Of a DNA stretch of 64,000 nt, positions 34,866 to 46,230 are shown in pieces. The notes beneath the pieces were generated by a model that was not told the origin of the DNA, did not search any database, and was given only the letters and a program-made list of their open reading frames with translations. Source of the DNA: Castor canadensis (lineage: Eukaryota > Chordata > Mammalia > Rodentia > Castoridae). Each line of letters opens with the position of its first letter. Positions within the stretch are counted from its first letter, which is position 1. The translations under genes were made by a program, and so were the position numbers. Location: NCBI RefSeq assembly GCF_047511655.1, contig NC_133400.1, positions 36,658,001 to 36,722,000 of the forward strand, read 5' to 3'.

Positions 34866-37045
34866 CGTGCCATCTGAGGACAGGAACCGCACCTTGCATG
34901 ATGTGGCTGCTGCCTGGTGCTTATTTTCTAAATGGCTCAACTCACACTCTGCCAAATTCTTCGGGTGCCCGGGTGTTTGGGCCAGGCAGGAGGCAGATAT
35001 GGAGAGCAAAGGGATTTTTACAATCAAAAAGAGAATGGGAAGAATGAAGGTATTCAGATCTGTGCTGTTTCAAGCAATATCCTTCCAGGGAAAAAAGCAT
35101 GGTTGTTTTTCAGTGTTCCAATTCTTAGCCCATTTAATATTTGAAATTAGGTTTCCTACATAAGCAGCTCTGCACTTGCACACACATCAACTCTGAAACA
35201 ATCAGCAGCTCTTCAGTCCAAGGGTCTATTGGAAATGACATCCATTAAAATTCAGCTGAATTCTGAGTTTGTTCTTATGACTCTTCACATACATACTCCA
35301 CTTCCAGAAGAGAAATCTATGAATGGATCTCAGGCTCCTTCTCCTTCCCTCACCCCCAAACCCATGATGTAGCATATCCCCTTCTCTATTCTTTTCTCAG
35401 GTGTGAACTGGAAGACCAAAGGCCATTTTCAGGTGAAAATACACATATGCCCCACTGCTGAATCATCCCTGTCTCCAAGGCCCCAGGTTAGTCCCTGACA
35501 GACACTCCTGTACTGACATGAGCAAGCCAAGTCACTCCTGGTGACAAGCTCTCTTTGCTGGAGGTGCCCTCCCTCCTGGGAGCCTCATGGACTGAGGGGA
35601 GAGGCAGGTTGAACATGTTCTCATCCAAACCTGAATGTGGAAAGGCACTGGAGGAAACAAGCAGGAAGTTCTGAGAGCTTCCAGAAGTAGCTTGTATAGT
35701 CTGGGGTGGAGTCAGGAAATGCTTCTCTGATAACCAAAGGACAGCAAATGGGTTGTATGAAGATGAGGAAATGGAGGTGAAACAGGAGAATTCTGGGCTA
35801 GGATTTTTCTCAGAGCTCTGAAAATGACAGAATAAAGGGTATGGGAGACCTGATGAAGGCTAGTGAGACCCAGGCATAGGTAGGGAGGACTGTGGGTGGG
35901 AGGCAGGGATTTTAGGGGATGGTCTGGGCACTCATGGACTCAGCATCTAGAGGAGACATCACAGAAAACAAGTGAGAACACTCAGGACCAGGTATCTAAA
36001 CACAGTGGTTCTACAATCTTGCAAGGTGGCAGGGTGAGAAGAGGGATTTGCAAAGAAAGATATTAACATCAGCTCCCCCTGGGAGCAGGACTCTAGGTGA
36101 GGCTCTGGAGAAACTCAGCAGAGCAGTGGGGTATGCCCCTGCCACTCAGTCTTTGCAATGAAAAGCAGTCCTTAGTACAGCGAGCTGTGCTCATTCCTCC
36201 TTCTCTATAATAACATTATCACCAGAGGACGGAAAATTACCCTGACGTCTCTCTGTCTCCAAATTGCACTTCAGAGGTAGGTTGTATGAGGCAAACAGAC
36301 TCCGCATGAAAAGCTCCTTGCTAGACTTGCAAGCCAAGGACTAATAAATAACCCTGAAGTATACAGTCTGACAGCAGCTTTGCTCAGGCTCATGGCTTCT
36401 GCCCGAGGAAGGACCATGAATTGCAGAGCCTGGCAGATAGGGTCAGGAAAGCAGTGTCTGCCTGGTGGGTTGAGGACCTCCAAATTAACCCCCTGGTGGT
36501 GATTTCAGAACAAGTGAGCCTGCTTAGGGGAAGTCTGACCTCCAGGAAAGGAGCAGGACTGAAGACAAAGCTCCTGGGCAGGAAAGAATCAACCTCTGCC
36601 CACGTCCAGAGAAGAGGCGTCCTGCTTAAATGAGGGAGCTCTGTGACTCACACGATCAAAGAAGGTGAACAAGATTTTCAGTGATTGAAAATGCTCATTA
36701 GGAGGGAGAATATGCAGCATTAAGTGAGCCTGATTGAAAGCTGTGAGATTATCATAGTCTGTATTTTTCTTTCCCAGTCAAAAACACACTCAGATTCACT
36801 AAAGCACTTTTGCAATCATTTGAAAATTGGTCTGCCAGGGTGCCTATGACAATGTTAAATGGCATGAAGAAGAAATCAATATCTCATCGCTGACGTGGCA
36901 GCAGATGTCCAGGTGAAGAGCAAGATGTTGATCTCCTGGGATGAAAATAGTCAGGCAAAAGGTAATCGGTGTCAAGCTAGAGACAGATCTAAATAGCTAG
37001 TACAAGTAAGCCCAGCTAAGGCAGCAATAGATGCTGAGGCATTTT
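34866..37045. other. Unassigned; one candidate conserved stretch
   Basis: No exon or named repeat was identified over 2.2 kb. 36640-36900 is AT-rich, repeat-free and has several ATTA/TGACGT-type strings, so it is a weak candidate for a conserved non-coding element. Confidence 0.35.
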
Positions 37046-37049
37046 CTTT

Positions 37050-37230
37050 TAAATCAGGCTGGGAGTGGTAGCACAAGCCTGTGATCACAGATGCTCAGGA
37101 GGCAGAGGTAGGAGGATGATGGTCCTGCCAAAAGCAAACTAAAAACAAAAGGACTGGGGGCTCAAACGGTAGAGCGACTGCCTAGAGAGTGCTAGGCCTT
37201 GAGTTTAATCTTCCTTCCCCTCCGCACCAA
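37050..37230 (+). mobile_element. B1-ID dimeric SINE
   Basis: GGCTGGGAGTGGTAGCACAAGCCTGTGATC (B1) joins GGACTGGGGGCTCAAACGGTAGAGCGACTGCC (ID) with a C-rich, degenerate end. Confidence 0.85.
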
Positions 37231-37459
37231 TAGAATGGGTTGGCAAACTCTAAAACAATGACTGCAAAAAATTAGGATGTAAATAATGAAGAAAATATTT
37301 TAACATGAGTAATAAAGAAAACACATGAACAATGGTGGGAATGGGAAATTTACAGAGTGTTTAGTACAAAAAAATCTGTATCCCAAGAAAGATACTGCAT
37401 TTGAGAGTGAGGGGCTGCTTGCTACAGAGGAGCTAACAATTTTAACATCGATCAGGTGG

Positions 37460-37645
37460 TGGTAACTCTGTGCCAGACACTGCTGTGAGTGGTTTGCATT
37501 TTTGTTTTGTTTTAGGAACACTCAAGGAGCCCTATGAAGTATAAAGATTACAATCCTCGTTCTGTAGGAGAGGAGACTGGAGCCAAGAGAGGATAACTAG
37601 TGTATCCAAGGCCTCACAGCAACTCAGAATCAGAATTCCACTCTT
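37460..37645. mobile_element. MIR-like SINE remnant
   Basis: CTGTGCCAGACACTGCTGTGAGTGG, then AATCCTCGTTCTGTAGGAGAGGAGACTGGAGCC and GCCTCACAGCAACTCAGAATCAGAATTCC follow the MIR core order. Confidence 0.6.
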
Positions 37646-38149
37646 AGTCCCAGAAATATTGCCATTTGATTCTAATTTTCATAACCGTCCCTCCATTTGG
37701 CCTAGGAGAAAAGGAGGTGGGAGTGGGACTATGGCCCCACTAGAACTAAAAAGAAACGATGGCTTTCCCCAAGTGCACTTTCTTTTCCTGGGAAGGAAGA
37801 AGACAAACACTGTTTAGGGAATGGCCATCACAGGCTGTTTGCTTTCCCCTGCATGCCTTTTGAGAGACTTTGAGCTTCTGGCTGAAACTTCAAAAAGAAA
37901 CCTAGGCTTTCTCTAAATCAGTTATATTTAGCTAAATAAATAAACAAAAACTGGAGAGCAAGCGAGAACAATCAATTTTACATGTTTTTCTCAAGCTCTG
38001 ATAGGAAAAGAAAATTCAGCAAAGTAGTCATTTGAAATGTTTTAAAATAATTACATAGCGACAAGCCAGAAAACCAAAACAGTCTCTTCTTTTTCAGGAT
38101 AGTCTGATTTCTTTTGCATTTCTACCTCTTGGAATAGCAGAATAGCAAA

Positions 38150-38150
<1 letters not shown>
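37646..38150. other. Unassigned non-coding sequence
   Basis: Nothing recognised. The AT-rich end (37920-38090) is non-repetitive. Confidence 0.4.
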
Positions 38151-38152
<2 letters not shown>

Positions 38153-38191
<39 letters not shown>

Positions 38192-38243
38192 CCCCCCTCT
38201 CTCTCTCCCCCTCCCTCTCTTTCTCCCACTCTCCTCCCCCAAA
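38153..38243. repeat. (CT)n microsatellite with C-rich end
   Basis: About 18 CT units, then CCCCCCCC and CTCTCTCCCCCTCCC. It is a long homopyrimidine tract with triplex potential. Confidence 0.97.
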
Positions 38244-39574
38244 ACTCATCAAATATATGGCATGACCCTCTCAGCAGATTATTAGCAGCCTTGGAGATAT
38301 GTTCATCAAAGACTGTAAAGGCAGTAATAATCAGGACCCAAGAATAAAACAGGACTGACTTTTATTTTTTCTGTTTGGCTTGTGGTCTTATAACACCATT
38401 ATCTTTTTCCTCCCAAATAAATATGTGAATAGAATTCTCTTCCCCAAAACCAAATGGATCATTTTCTTATTGTGTTTTTGAAGTAAGGTCTGGAGTGATG
38501 GTTAGTGCAACTCAAGCCAACAGATGCCATGGCAGCTGCTGGTGGTCCTATTTTCCATGTACTTTAATAACCACATTGCTTTTTTATGCTTCTTCTGCTA
38601 TCCTGACCTGCTTGGCAGGGGACGTGGGTATTAAGTCAATTAACTGTGTTTGGATGCTACATACCTTATATTCGGTGAGCCAATAGAGCCACAGCAAGCT
38701 TGGCAGTAATGAAAGGGTCTCAGAGAGGGGAGAGGATTAGGTAGTTTCATGTGCAAGCACTAAAAGAGAGCCCAATGCTCAAGTGGGGCAAGTGTGAATT
38801 GAATGGTTACCTAGGGAAGGCAGCCTGCCAGAGAAGGCAGACTTGGCTGGGTGGGCTTCTTCCCGTAGTCAGTGGCCCCATGCCTCTTTCCTAGGATCAT
38901 GGTCACTGTCTCCTCCTCGGAGTATTTCTTTATCTTCAATTTCTCTTTCTTGTTGCCTTAGCCATTCAGAAAACCTTTTCCAGCACTCCTTTCCTCCTCT
39001 TTCTCTCGCTTTCCCACCTCCTCTGTCCCTGTCTTTCTCTTTCCCATCTCTTTTGTCACTAATGTTTTATAGAACTCTTTCCGTTTGGCTGGCATTTTCC
39101 TCCCTGAGGAATTGATGTGTAATCTTTTGTTCTTTCAAGCTGTTTTTGTTTCCAAGAGACAAAATGCCTACTTTGTGTCATGTTCGCTTGTGTGTAACTA
39201 ATGATAACAGAACAGTTACAAGCTGTACATTTGTATTCTTAGAAAGCTGAAATTAGTACCATTTTTAATATAACAATTGTATTAGCATAAATTGCTTCTA
39301 AACCATAACATGTAAAAGCAAGTCAAATAGCTTAAATTATAGCTGTCCACTGACTACTAAACCATTAGAAAGTAAAGACTAGTAATTCTCAGTCCAGAAT
39401 GCTGTACTTTTTCTGATGCATGAAAGCTTCTAAGACAACACCTCTACCTTTGAAGAACAGGAGACATCTAGGTGGAAGGAAACATAACATCAAGGCCAGT
39501 CATCTGCACCTGATCCCATTCTGACATGACCTTCTGTGTTGTCTCTCTTAACATTTTTGATGAACCTATTAATA
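38244..39574. other. Unassigned non-coding sequence
   Basis: No named repeat or exon. 38930-39100 is pyrimidine-rich. 39190-39350 is AT-rich and repeat-free. Confidence 0.4.
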
Positions 39575-39945
39575 TTAGCGTATTAGTCAGCTTTCTCTCA
39601 TTATGACATATTTCAATAATCAACTTTAAAAAAATGGTAGGTTTACTTGGGCTCATGGTTTTAGAGGTTTCATGTTTGTTTGGTCCTGTTGCTTTTGAGC
39701 CTGTGTTGTCATAGTACATCATGTTAGGAACACATGATAGAGGAATCTACTCCTTTCATGGTGGTTGGGACAAAAAGAGACGATTGGAAGGAACCAGAGC
39801 CTCAATGTTCCCTTCAACAACACATCCCCAGTGACCTAATTTCCTCCCATTAGACACCACCTCTTAAAGGTTCTACCACCTGCCAATAGCAGCACAGGCT
39901 GGCAAGGGAGACTTTAGGGTACACTTATCCAACCATAGCAATTAC
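39575..39945 (-). mobile_element. ERVL-MaLR (MST/THE1-type) solo LTR remnant
   Basis: Read in reverse the element starts near CTATGGTTGGATAAGTGTACCC and ends GAGAAAGCTGACTAATA. On the plus strand TTAGTCAGCTTTCTCTCATTATGAC and CCTAATTTCCTCCCATTAGACACCACC are diagnostic from memory. No internal coding region is present. Confidence 0.6.
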
Positions 39946-39977
39946 TCATGAAATAAAAAGTTTTTTAAAATTGTAGA

Positions 39978-40098
39978 TTTTGCTGGGCACAATTGCAGTG
40001 CTTATAGACTAAGGTACTCTGGAGGCTGAGACAGGAGGATTGCTTGAGCCCAGGAGTTTGGGCCAGTCTGGGCAACATAGTGAGATACCATAAGGAAG
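39978..40098 (+). mobile_element. B1 SINE (monomer)
   Basis: GCTGGGCACAATTGCAGTGC ... GGATTGCTTGAGCCCAGGAGTTTGGGCCAGTCTGGGCAACATAG is a 7SL-derived B1/Alu-type monomer without an ID part, with an A/G-rich tail. It is the most 7SL-like copy in the window. Confidence 0.9.
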
Positions 40099-40402
40099 GA
40101 CGGAAGGAGAAAAAAGAAAGGGTGGATGCTGGATGTCAGATAGTAGAGGAATGTATAATGGGTGGCTAGATGGAGAATAGACAGAATGGTGTGAATAGTT
40201 AGATAATTTATAGATGGGTAGGAGAACTGAAGGATAATGGATGTGAATAGACTCTTGCAGTCAGATCATCTAAGGAGCATTATCAGTAAGTTTGCTCATT
40301 TACAATTAGACTAGTAGCTGCTCTGTGCAAGACATAAAGGTAGTACATGTTTTGAGACAAAGAAGTAGATGTGATCTATGCCCTCAAAAGGTTGCAATCT
40401 GG

Positions 40403-40580
40403 GCTGGGCATTGATGGCTCACACCTGGGAGGCTGAGATTGGGAGGATCATGCTTTGAGGCCAACCCAGGCAAATAGTTTGTGAAATCCCATCTTCAAAA
40501 TAAGCAGAGCAAAATGGACTGGAGGTGTGGCTCAAATGGTAGAGCCCTGAGTTCAAGCAACAGGCTCACCAAAATAAATA
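40403..40580 (+). mobile_element. B1-ID dimeric SINE, both parts shortened
   Basis: The B1 part (CATTGATGGCTCACACCTGGGAGGCTGAG) lacks the usual TGTAATCCCAGCTACT segment. The ID part (GGTGTGGCTCAAATGGTAGAGCCCTGAGTTCAAG) lacks the A-to-B-box segment. It ends in AAATAAATAAATAAG. Confidence 0.88.
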
Positions 40581-40596
40581 AATAAGTAGTTGCGAT

Positions 40597-40687
40597 CTGG
40601 AACTGGAGGTATGGCTTATCAGTACAGTGTCTGCCTAGTAAGTCTAAAACCCTGAGTTCAAACCCCAGTACCACAAAAAAAAAAAAT
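40597..40687 (+). mobile_element. ID SINE (monomer)
   Basis: GGAACTGGAGGTATGGCTTATCAGTACAGTGTCTGCC ... CCCTGAGTTCAAACCCCAGTACCAC with a 13-base poly-A. It sits just after the previous SINE. Confidence 0.9.
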
Positions 40688-41769
40688 GTTGCAATCTAAT
40701 TTGGAAATAAGGCAACATATAAATAGCAATATGCATCTGATGAGATATAAAATTATATGGCAGAGATCGCTCAGAGAAAACTCATGTTTCAATTCCAAGG
40801 AATGGAGTCCTTAAAGAAGCCCTCATGGGGGCCATCTGAACTGAGCAAGTTTCAAGGACAAATGAGATGGAGTAGGTTTGATGCATGGGGAGCAGGGGCT
40901 GTTTCTAGAAAGCATCAAGTGAAATGGTGACACCAAGGATTTCTCTTTTACCAATGGTTTTCTATTGCTCCAGGGCTTGCAGTCAGAGGCATTCTAACTA
41001 TGATTTTTCTTTTATTGTGCATTCCTCCCCCAACACAGTATCGTGGACAAATTTAGGAGCTCAATTAAGATAAAGTGAATGAATGAGTTGAAAAAATAAA
41101 CGAAGAGCTATGCAAAAGTCCCAGCTCTCCTAGGGATTCTTGGCATAAAATAATGTTCAACTACGCCTTCACATGGATTATATTGGATTAGGTTTCTCCT
41201 GCAAAAAAAGAGCCCTGAGAGCAAGGTTATGATATGGATTCGTAATAGGATGATGAAATAAAACTTGTACATTGGCAATAATGAAGACAAAGCAGTTTCT
41301 TTACTCTTTTCCAATAGGAGCCTACTCCTATTTGAAATAAAGAGAAAAGGGTCAAAGAGGAAAATGGAGCCATGCTTTGACACAATCTTAATAGCTCCAC
41401 TCCCAGCTTTTTAGAAAAATCAAATCTAATAATATTTTGCCCACAAATTGTTCTTCAAGAGGATAATAACCAATCACTCCTCTGACTTTAGCCTTGCAAC
41501 CAGCAACGTGCAATAATTTAATTAGCTGATGTACCATATCAGCAGTTTAGAGACCACAACTGACAACTCTGAGCTAAAAGGAAGCTCAGCTGGGAAGTGT
41601 TGCTGCCTCTGAAGGTGAATGTTTTGGACAATGGGTAGCGTGGGGAGTTTGCTAGTGACCTCATGTTTTTAAGTGACTTCTTTGTTTTTAAGAATGTCTG
41701 TTTCCAAGGCTGGAGAGAAATTGAGATGACATGGAGAAAAGGGAATGTATCATATAGTTTCCAAGCAGA
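40688..41769. other. Unassigned; small homeodomain-rich stretch
   Basis: No exon or named repeat. 41440-41600 contains GTGCAATAATTTAATTAGCTGATG, a dense run of TAAT/AATTA strings in repeat-free sequence. Confidence 0.35.
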
Positions 41770-42080
41770 TCTTGCCTGCCTTGGGGCCTTCTCATTTGCC
41801 AGTCCTTCTGTTTAGAAAGCCCTGCCCTTAGTAAACCAATCTTGCTTCACTTTCCTTAGCCACCACTCAATGTCACCCTAAGAGAGAGGCATTCACAGAC
41901 CATTCTAGCCACTTTAACCTCCCCCTTCTCTCTACATTCTCTTGCCCTGCTTTATTTTCTCCAGCAGCATGTATTACCATGTGACACAAACACCTGTTTT
42001 CTATTTCAGTCATTTGTCAGTCATCTCCACTGCCACTCAAGGTTAGAACAGTGCCAGGCACACAGAAGAGACTCAAATTT
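41770..42080 (+). mobile_element. LINE-2 3' fragment
   Basis: GCCAGTCCTTCTGTTTAGAAAGCCCTGCCC, AATGTCACCCTAAGAGAGAGGCATTCACAGACC, GCCCTGCTTTATTTTCTCCAGCAGC and ACAGTGCCAGGCACACAGAAG follow the L2 3' order. Confidence 0.75.
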
Positions 42081-42424
42081 TCTTTAAGGAATAAGGAAAA
42101 GAATTTATTGGGGTTTTGCTTTACATAGAAAAACCTCCTTAAAGAGCTAAGCTGAAAACAAGTGCTCTAGTAAGACTTGCAGTTGGCATTTGTTGAATAG
42201 CTACTGTGTAAGGCATTTGTTGCAGTCATCAGCTCTGCCCCCATGTCACCATGACATACATATTAGCATTGCCCCTTTCTTAGGTGAGAAGATGAAATCG
42301 AGTGTTCTACAAAGAACTGTCACAGAATAGGATTCCATTCAAAGAGGCTTATGTTTAGGGTGATCCTCTTGGCAGCCTATGGTGAAAGTAAAAAAAAAAT
42401 GGTAATAAGCTGATATATGAAGTA
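42081..42424. other. Unassigned, possibly further old repeat remnants
   Basis: Text such as TTGTTGAATAGCTACTGTGTAAGGC resembles old MIR-type repeats but is too short to assign. Confidence 0.35.
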
Positions 42425-42620
42425 GTTAGCATGTGCTGGGGACTGTGCCACATGCATTAACTGTGCTCATTCATTCAAGCTTCACCATAGTCTTATATGG
42501 TCAATATTGATGTTGTCTTCATTCTATAGATACTGAAAAGGAGCCAGAGAGAAGTTAAATAATAATTCAAAGTCACATAGGTACTAAGTATCAGAGTCAA
42601 GCTCCAGAGTCATATAGAAA
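42425..42620. mobile_element. MIR-like SINE remnant
   Basis: GTGCTGGGGACTGTGCCACATGCATTAAC, CATTCTATAGATACTGAAAAGGAGCCAGAG and AAAGTCACATAGGTACTAAGTATCAGAGTC follow the MIR order. Confidence 0.65.
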
Positions 42621-43784
42621 ACCCATTCAAGCAAAAAGAAACTTGAAGCTGGAACAAGAAAGGTATTCAGATTTGGACCCATGTCAGCTTCTTGGGTCCA
42701 GGAGCCAGGACTCTGCAAGTGTCGTCATCAAGGTGGAGACATCAGAGACAAGAACATTATTTTTCCCTGAAAAAGTTTATACAATATTTACAGAAACCTG
42801 CTCATTGAAGGGAACTTTAAAGGTGGAACCTGCCACCAAAGGGGATTCTTGTACCTAATAATCACTACATAAGTGAAAAAATTCATGCTCTGCAGAGTTA
42901 AAAATACTCTCCCAAGGGGGATGGAAGAAGCAGATTCTAAGGTCAAAAAAAAAAGGGGGGGGACATGCTGGATAATCATTATGCTAAGTAATGTGCATGG
43001 AAAAACAAAAAATTGCCTAGGCCCTCACACTCAGCTGAAGAGTTTTTTGTTGTTGTTGAATGAGGTTCTTTAACTTGCATCTAAGCTATTTCTTTTTCCA
43101 CATGAACTGCCTTAAAAAGAGCTAGTCAAAAAGAAAAGTTGCTGGGAATGGAATTCAATAATATTTAGGGAGAAGTGAAATTAAGTATTAGTCGATGCCT
43201 CAATTCTTGGTTGGCCACATGTAAGCAGGGAGATCACTTAGCTAGGCTTCAGGAATCAGGTTCGATGGGTTGTGAGTTCATGCCATCATTTACACATGCA
43301 TGATACAAGTGGGGAGGTGGGATAGAAGGGAAACAGTCAAAAAGAAAAAGAAAAAAGATTTTTCGGTTTTGGTGCTCTGTGTCCTATTTTATTGTTTTAT
43401 AGTAAAATGACTAACATAAAAGCAAATAATTAACTGTGCCAAAAGAGAGTTAGTGCTTCAGTACAAATGGGGTGCAGGACCTTTGTTTAAAAAAAAAAAA
43501 CACAACTCCCAGCAAGTATCAGGATTCTGGATTTGCATAGTGGAGCTCCCTGGCCTGCAATGCCATCATAACCTCCTCCCCAAGTAATCAATACATGGCA
43601 TCAAGGTGCCCAGGGTCAAATGTGATGACAACGAGCCCCTTTCTAAATGCTTCCCTAGCCCTCTACAGACATGACCTGGTCAGGAAAAAGACAATTGGAA
43701 CTTTTGGAAGGTCAGTGGTCAATATGGTTAAGTACTTGAATTTACTTGATTCTCTTGATTTAAGATGCACCTAGCTGATTTTCT
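42621..43784. other. Unassigned non-coding sequence
   Basis: No exon or named repeat was recognised. 43240-43330 has weak text similarity to a SINE tail but no clear boxes. Confidence 0.4.
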
Positions 43785-44290
43785 TTAGTTTGTCTTCCCT
43801 CTCAACTCCCCCCAAGCCTCTGAGGACATTGGATCACCAGCCTTTGATGAAGGCTTTGCCCCTTCATCTTTGCAAATCTTCTCCCCACAATCATCACCCC
43901 AGTGTACTTGGTGTCAGCTCCTTGCACCAGACCCTCATTGTCACCCACAGTCACATGGTGCAGAAGGGATAGAAGATGCCAGGAACCACCCAGCTCCTCA
44001 CCATGTGGGTGTTTTGCCATGGTGATGCCTCTCTGTGGCTGAATAGTGCTTGCCAAAGTAGATGGTTAGGCCCTGCACGTCAAGTTCTGATGGATCCAGC
44101 AGGGAGATCCGGCTGAGATGTGATCTGCTCACTGGCACGTAGCATCTGCAGCAGCAGCTTGATCAACTGGATCCGTCTTGGAGATGCCATCAGCGATGCC
44201 CAGGCCAGCAAGTCCATCACCATGGCACTGCCCAAGCAGAGCGCCAGGTCCACCGAGCTCCCACCTGAGTGCAGGAGGGAGTGAGCCAAT
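43785..44290 (-). pseudogene. ADP/ATP translocase processed pseudogene, internally deleted
   Basis: The parent family exchanges ADP and ATP across the inner mitochondrial membrane. On the minus strand, blocks in family order but shifting frames are visible. LLLQMLRASEQIT near 44155-44120 matches the first matrix loop. VQGLTIYF lies near 44050, and NTHMVRSW and YPF near 43990. GADTKYTG lies at 43921-43898. An AFIKGW-SNVLRGLGG block lies at about 43845-43800. About 150 residues between the first and second blocks are missing, and the RRRMMM signature is replaced by a stop-containing stretch. It lacks introns across joined blocks, which supports retroposition. Whether the parent is the SLC25A4, A5, A6 or A31 type cannot be told. 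GC and CpG content exceed the flanks. It makes no protein. Confidence 0.82.
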
Positions 44291-44384
44291 GGCTCTACCC
44301 TGCAATCACAGGAACCCAAAGTTGCTCCAAGTATTTGTTGGTGCTCACATTACATTTTTTAAAAGCTAGAATCTTAATAATTAG

Positions 44385-44640
44385 TTACTAATGATTACTA
44401 TTTGCTGAGAACTTTTAATGAGCCCAGAACTTTGCTAAAGTGCTTTCTGATTATTCTGCCACCTAACTTCTCATAGCAAGCCCAGGAAAGAAATGAAAGA
44501 ACTGGGGCTCAAAAGGTGACCAGAGTTTACCCCAGCCTCATGGCTAGTAGGAGGTGTGACTGGGATTTGAACTGTGGCAGATCTCACTCCAGAACTTTGT
44601 CAGGCACCCTATAGTCGATGTTAAGAATCCTTCGGAGGCA
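44385..44640. mobile_element. MIR-like SINE remnant
   Basis: ATTTGCTGAGAACTTTTAATGAGC, GAAATGAAAGAACTGGGGCTCAAAAGG, CCTCATGGCTAGTAGGAGGTGTGACTGGGATTTGAAC follow the MIR order well. Confidence 0.7.
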
Positions 44641-46230
44641 GTATTGTTTCTAGAAAGAGCAGGAATCCAATCCCACCCCGAACCTCACAGAATGAGGCCA
44701 GGTGGGAAGTGATTCCTCATAAAGGAGAGGCAGGAGAAAAGGCAGACACATACAAGCAGCTGTCACTTACACATGGCTGCATTTGTTTAAGCAAGCCACT
44801 TTACTCCTAAGAACAGGTGGAGATGATAGGAGGTTGACAAGTAGTCAAGGAACACCATCCAGATATGATGGCCTCCTGTGAGTACTGAAGGTGGAGGGAT
44901 CATTTCTAGGCACCAAGACCCTAAAGCCAAGCCCCATGCTATTCAGGGATGGCCAAAGCATGAAGAGTGCTTTGCTGCCTGCCTTCCTGAGTCTCACAAG
45001 AGACGTAATGGGGGAGGATGCTGGACTAGGAAATGCCAGGCAGATCAAGTCAGCAACATGGTCTTTCTTCTATTCCCTGTTTTAGATTCCCCCAGAAGCA
45101 AACCCTGAGACAATGATTTAATGCAAGTCCCTTATTTGGAAGGTGATGCCAGGAAAACTAGGGGGAAGGAGAAGAGAAAAGAGCCAATGAAAATCATGTT
45201 CAAGTGCAGGCTCTTGCTGTGGGCAACTGAACAGTGCCAGAGCGCCTAGAGGGGAGATACTGATCTACAACGCTCACCCATCACTTTCTGAAAGCTACTT
45301 CTAGGAGCAACTGCCTGACATTCTGTGGGTAGGCTGAGACTACTCAGGTGGCCAAAGAAAGCCCCAGGGAAAAAACACAGGTGATAGCAGGCTGAAGCCA
45401 TCTGACTGGTTGCAGGGGAGGTGGTAGGATGTGCAAGGGGAGGTAGGCTCAGCAACAGTGCCACCACAGACACAGAAAGCTATTTATCTATAATGAGAAT
45501 GACATGGGCCTCCACTTCAGTAAAAAACTGCAGCAGCTGCTCAGCTCCAACCAGCCGTTGACCATGGGAGAAGGTGGACCCACTACCAAAGAAAAACACT
45601 TCTCAATTTTATTCAGAACTTCAGTTATGCTGGTTACCAATTGAAAACTTTTAAAGCACAAAGCTCACATGCTTGTTCCAATTTATAGCTTTGGGTATAA
45701 TAGCTACCAGTGCCATTGGTTGGTATTGGCAAAGCAGTTGCTCCTTTCTTCAAGGGTTTCTTCCATCTGTTACCTCACATGCCTTTTGTCACATCCTGGG
45801 AGAAAGCCCATTTTCTAAGAGTGGCTACAACATCTCAGAATTGTCCCACATGAGAGGCATAATTCAAGATAAAGGATTTTGCTGGAGGTCTCAAAGCTAC
45901 TTTGTGACACAAAATTCAGCCAGCTTCCATTCATTGTCTCTGCCACCAAGACAACCAATAATTTTATAACCCACTGCCTCCTGCAGGTGAGCCCTCATCA
46001 GAGGGGGCTGAAAAGCAGGAGTTTCTGGAGGGACCAAGTTTTCCCATTCTTTTTTCCCCATCCATGCAGAGAGGGGAATTTCCCACAGATAGATGGCAGC
46101 TGTTAGTTGATATTGCTCTAATAACTCTCACACTAGGGAGTTCTGTTCCCATAGACTTTCAACAGCATTCTAAAAAGAAGGCTTTAACAGAAGTCATGTG
46201 AACTATAAAAATGACTGTGGAAATAAAACT
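44641..46230. other. Unassigned; possible old LTR-like segment
   Basis: 45085-45475 (CCCAGAAGCAAACCCTGAGACAATGATTTAATGCAAGTCCC and GGAAGGTGATGCCAGGAAAAC) resembles an old mammalian repeat that I cannot name. No gene was recognised. Confidence 0.35.
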
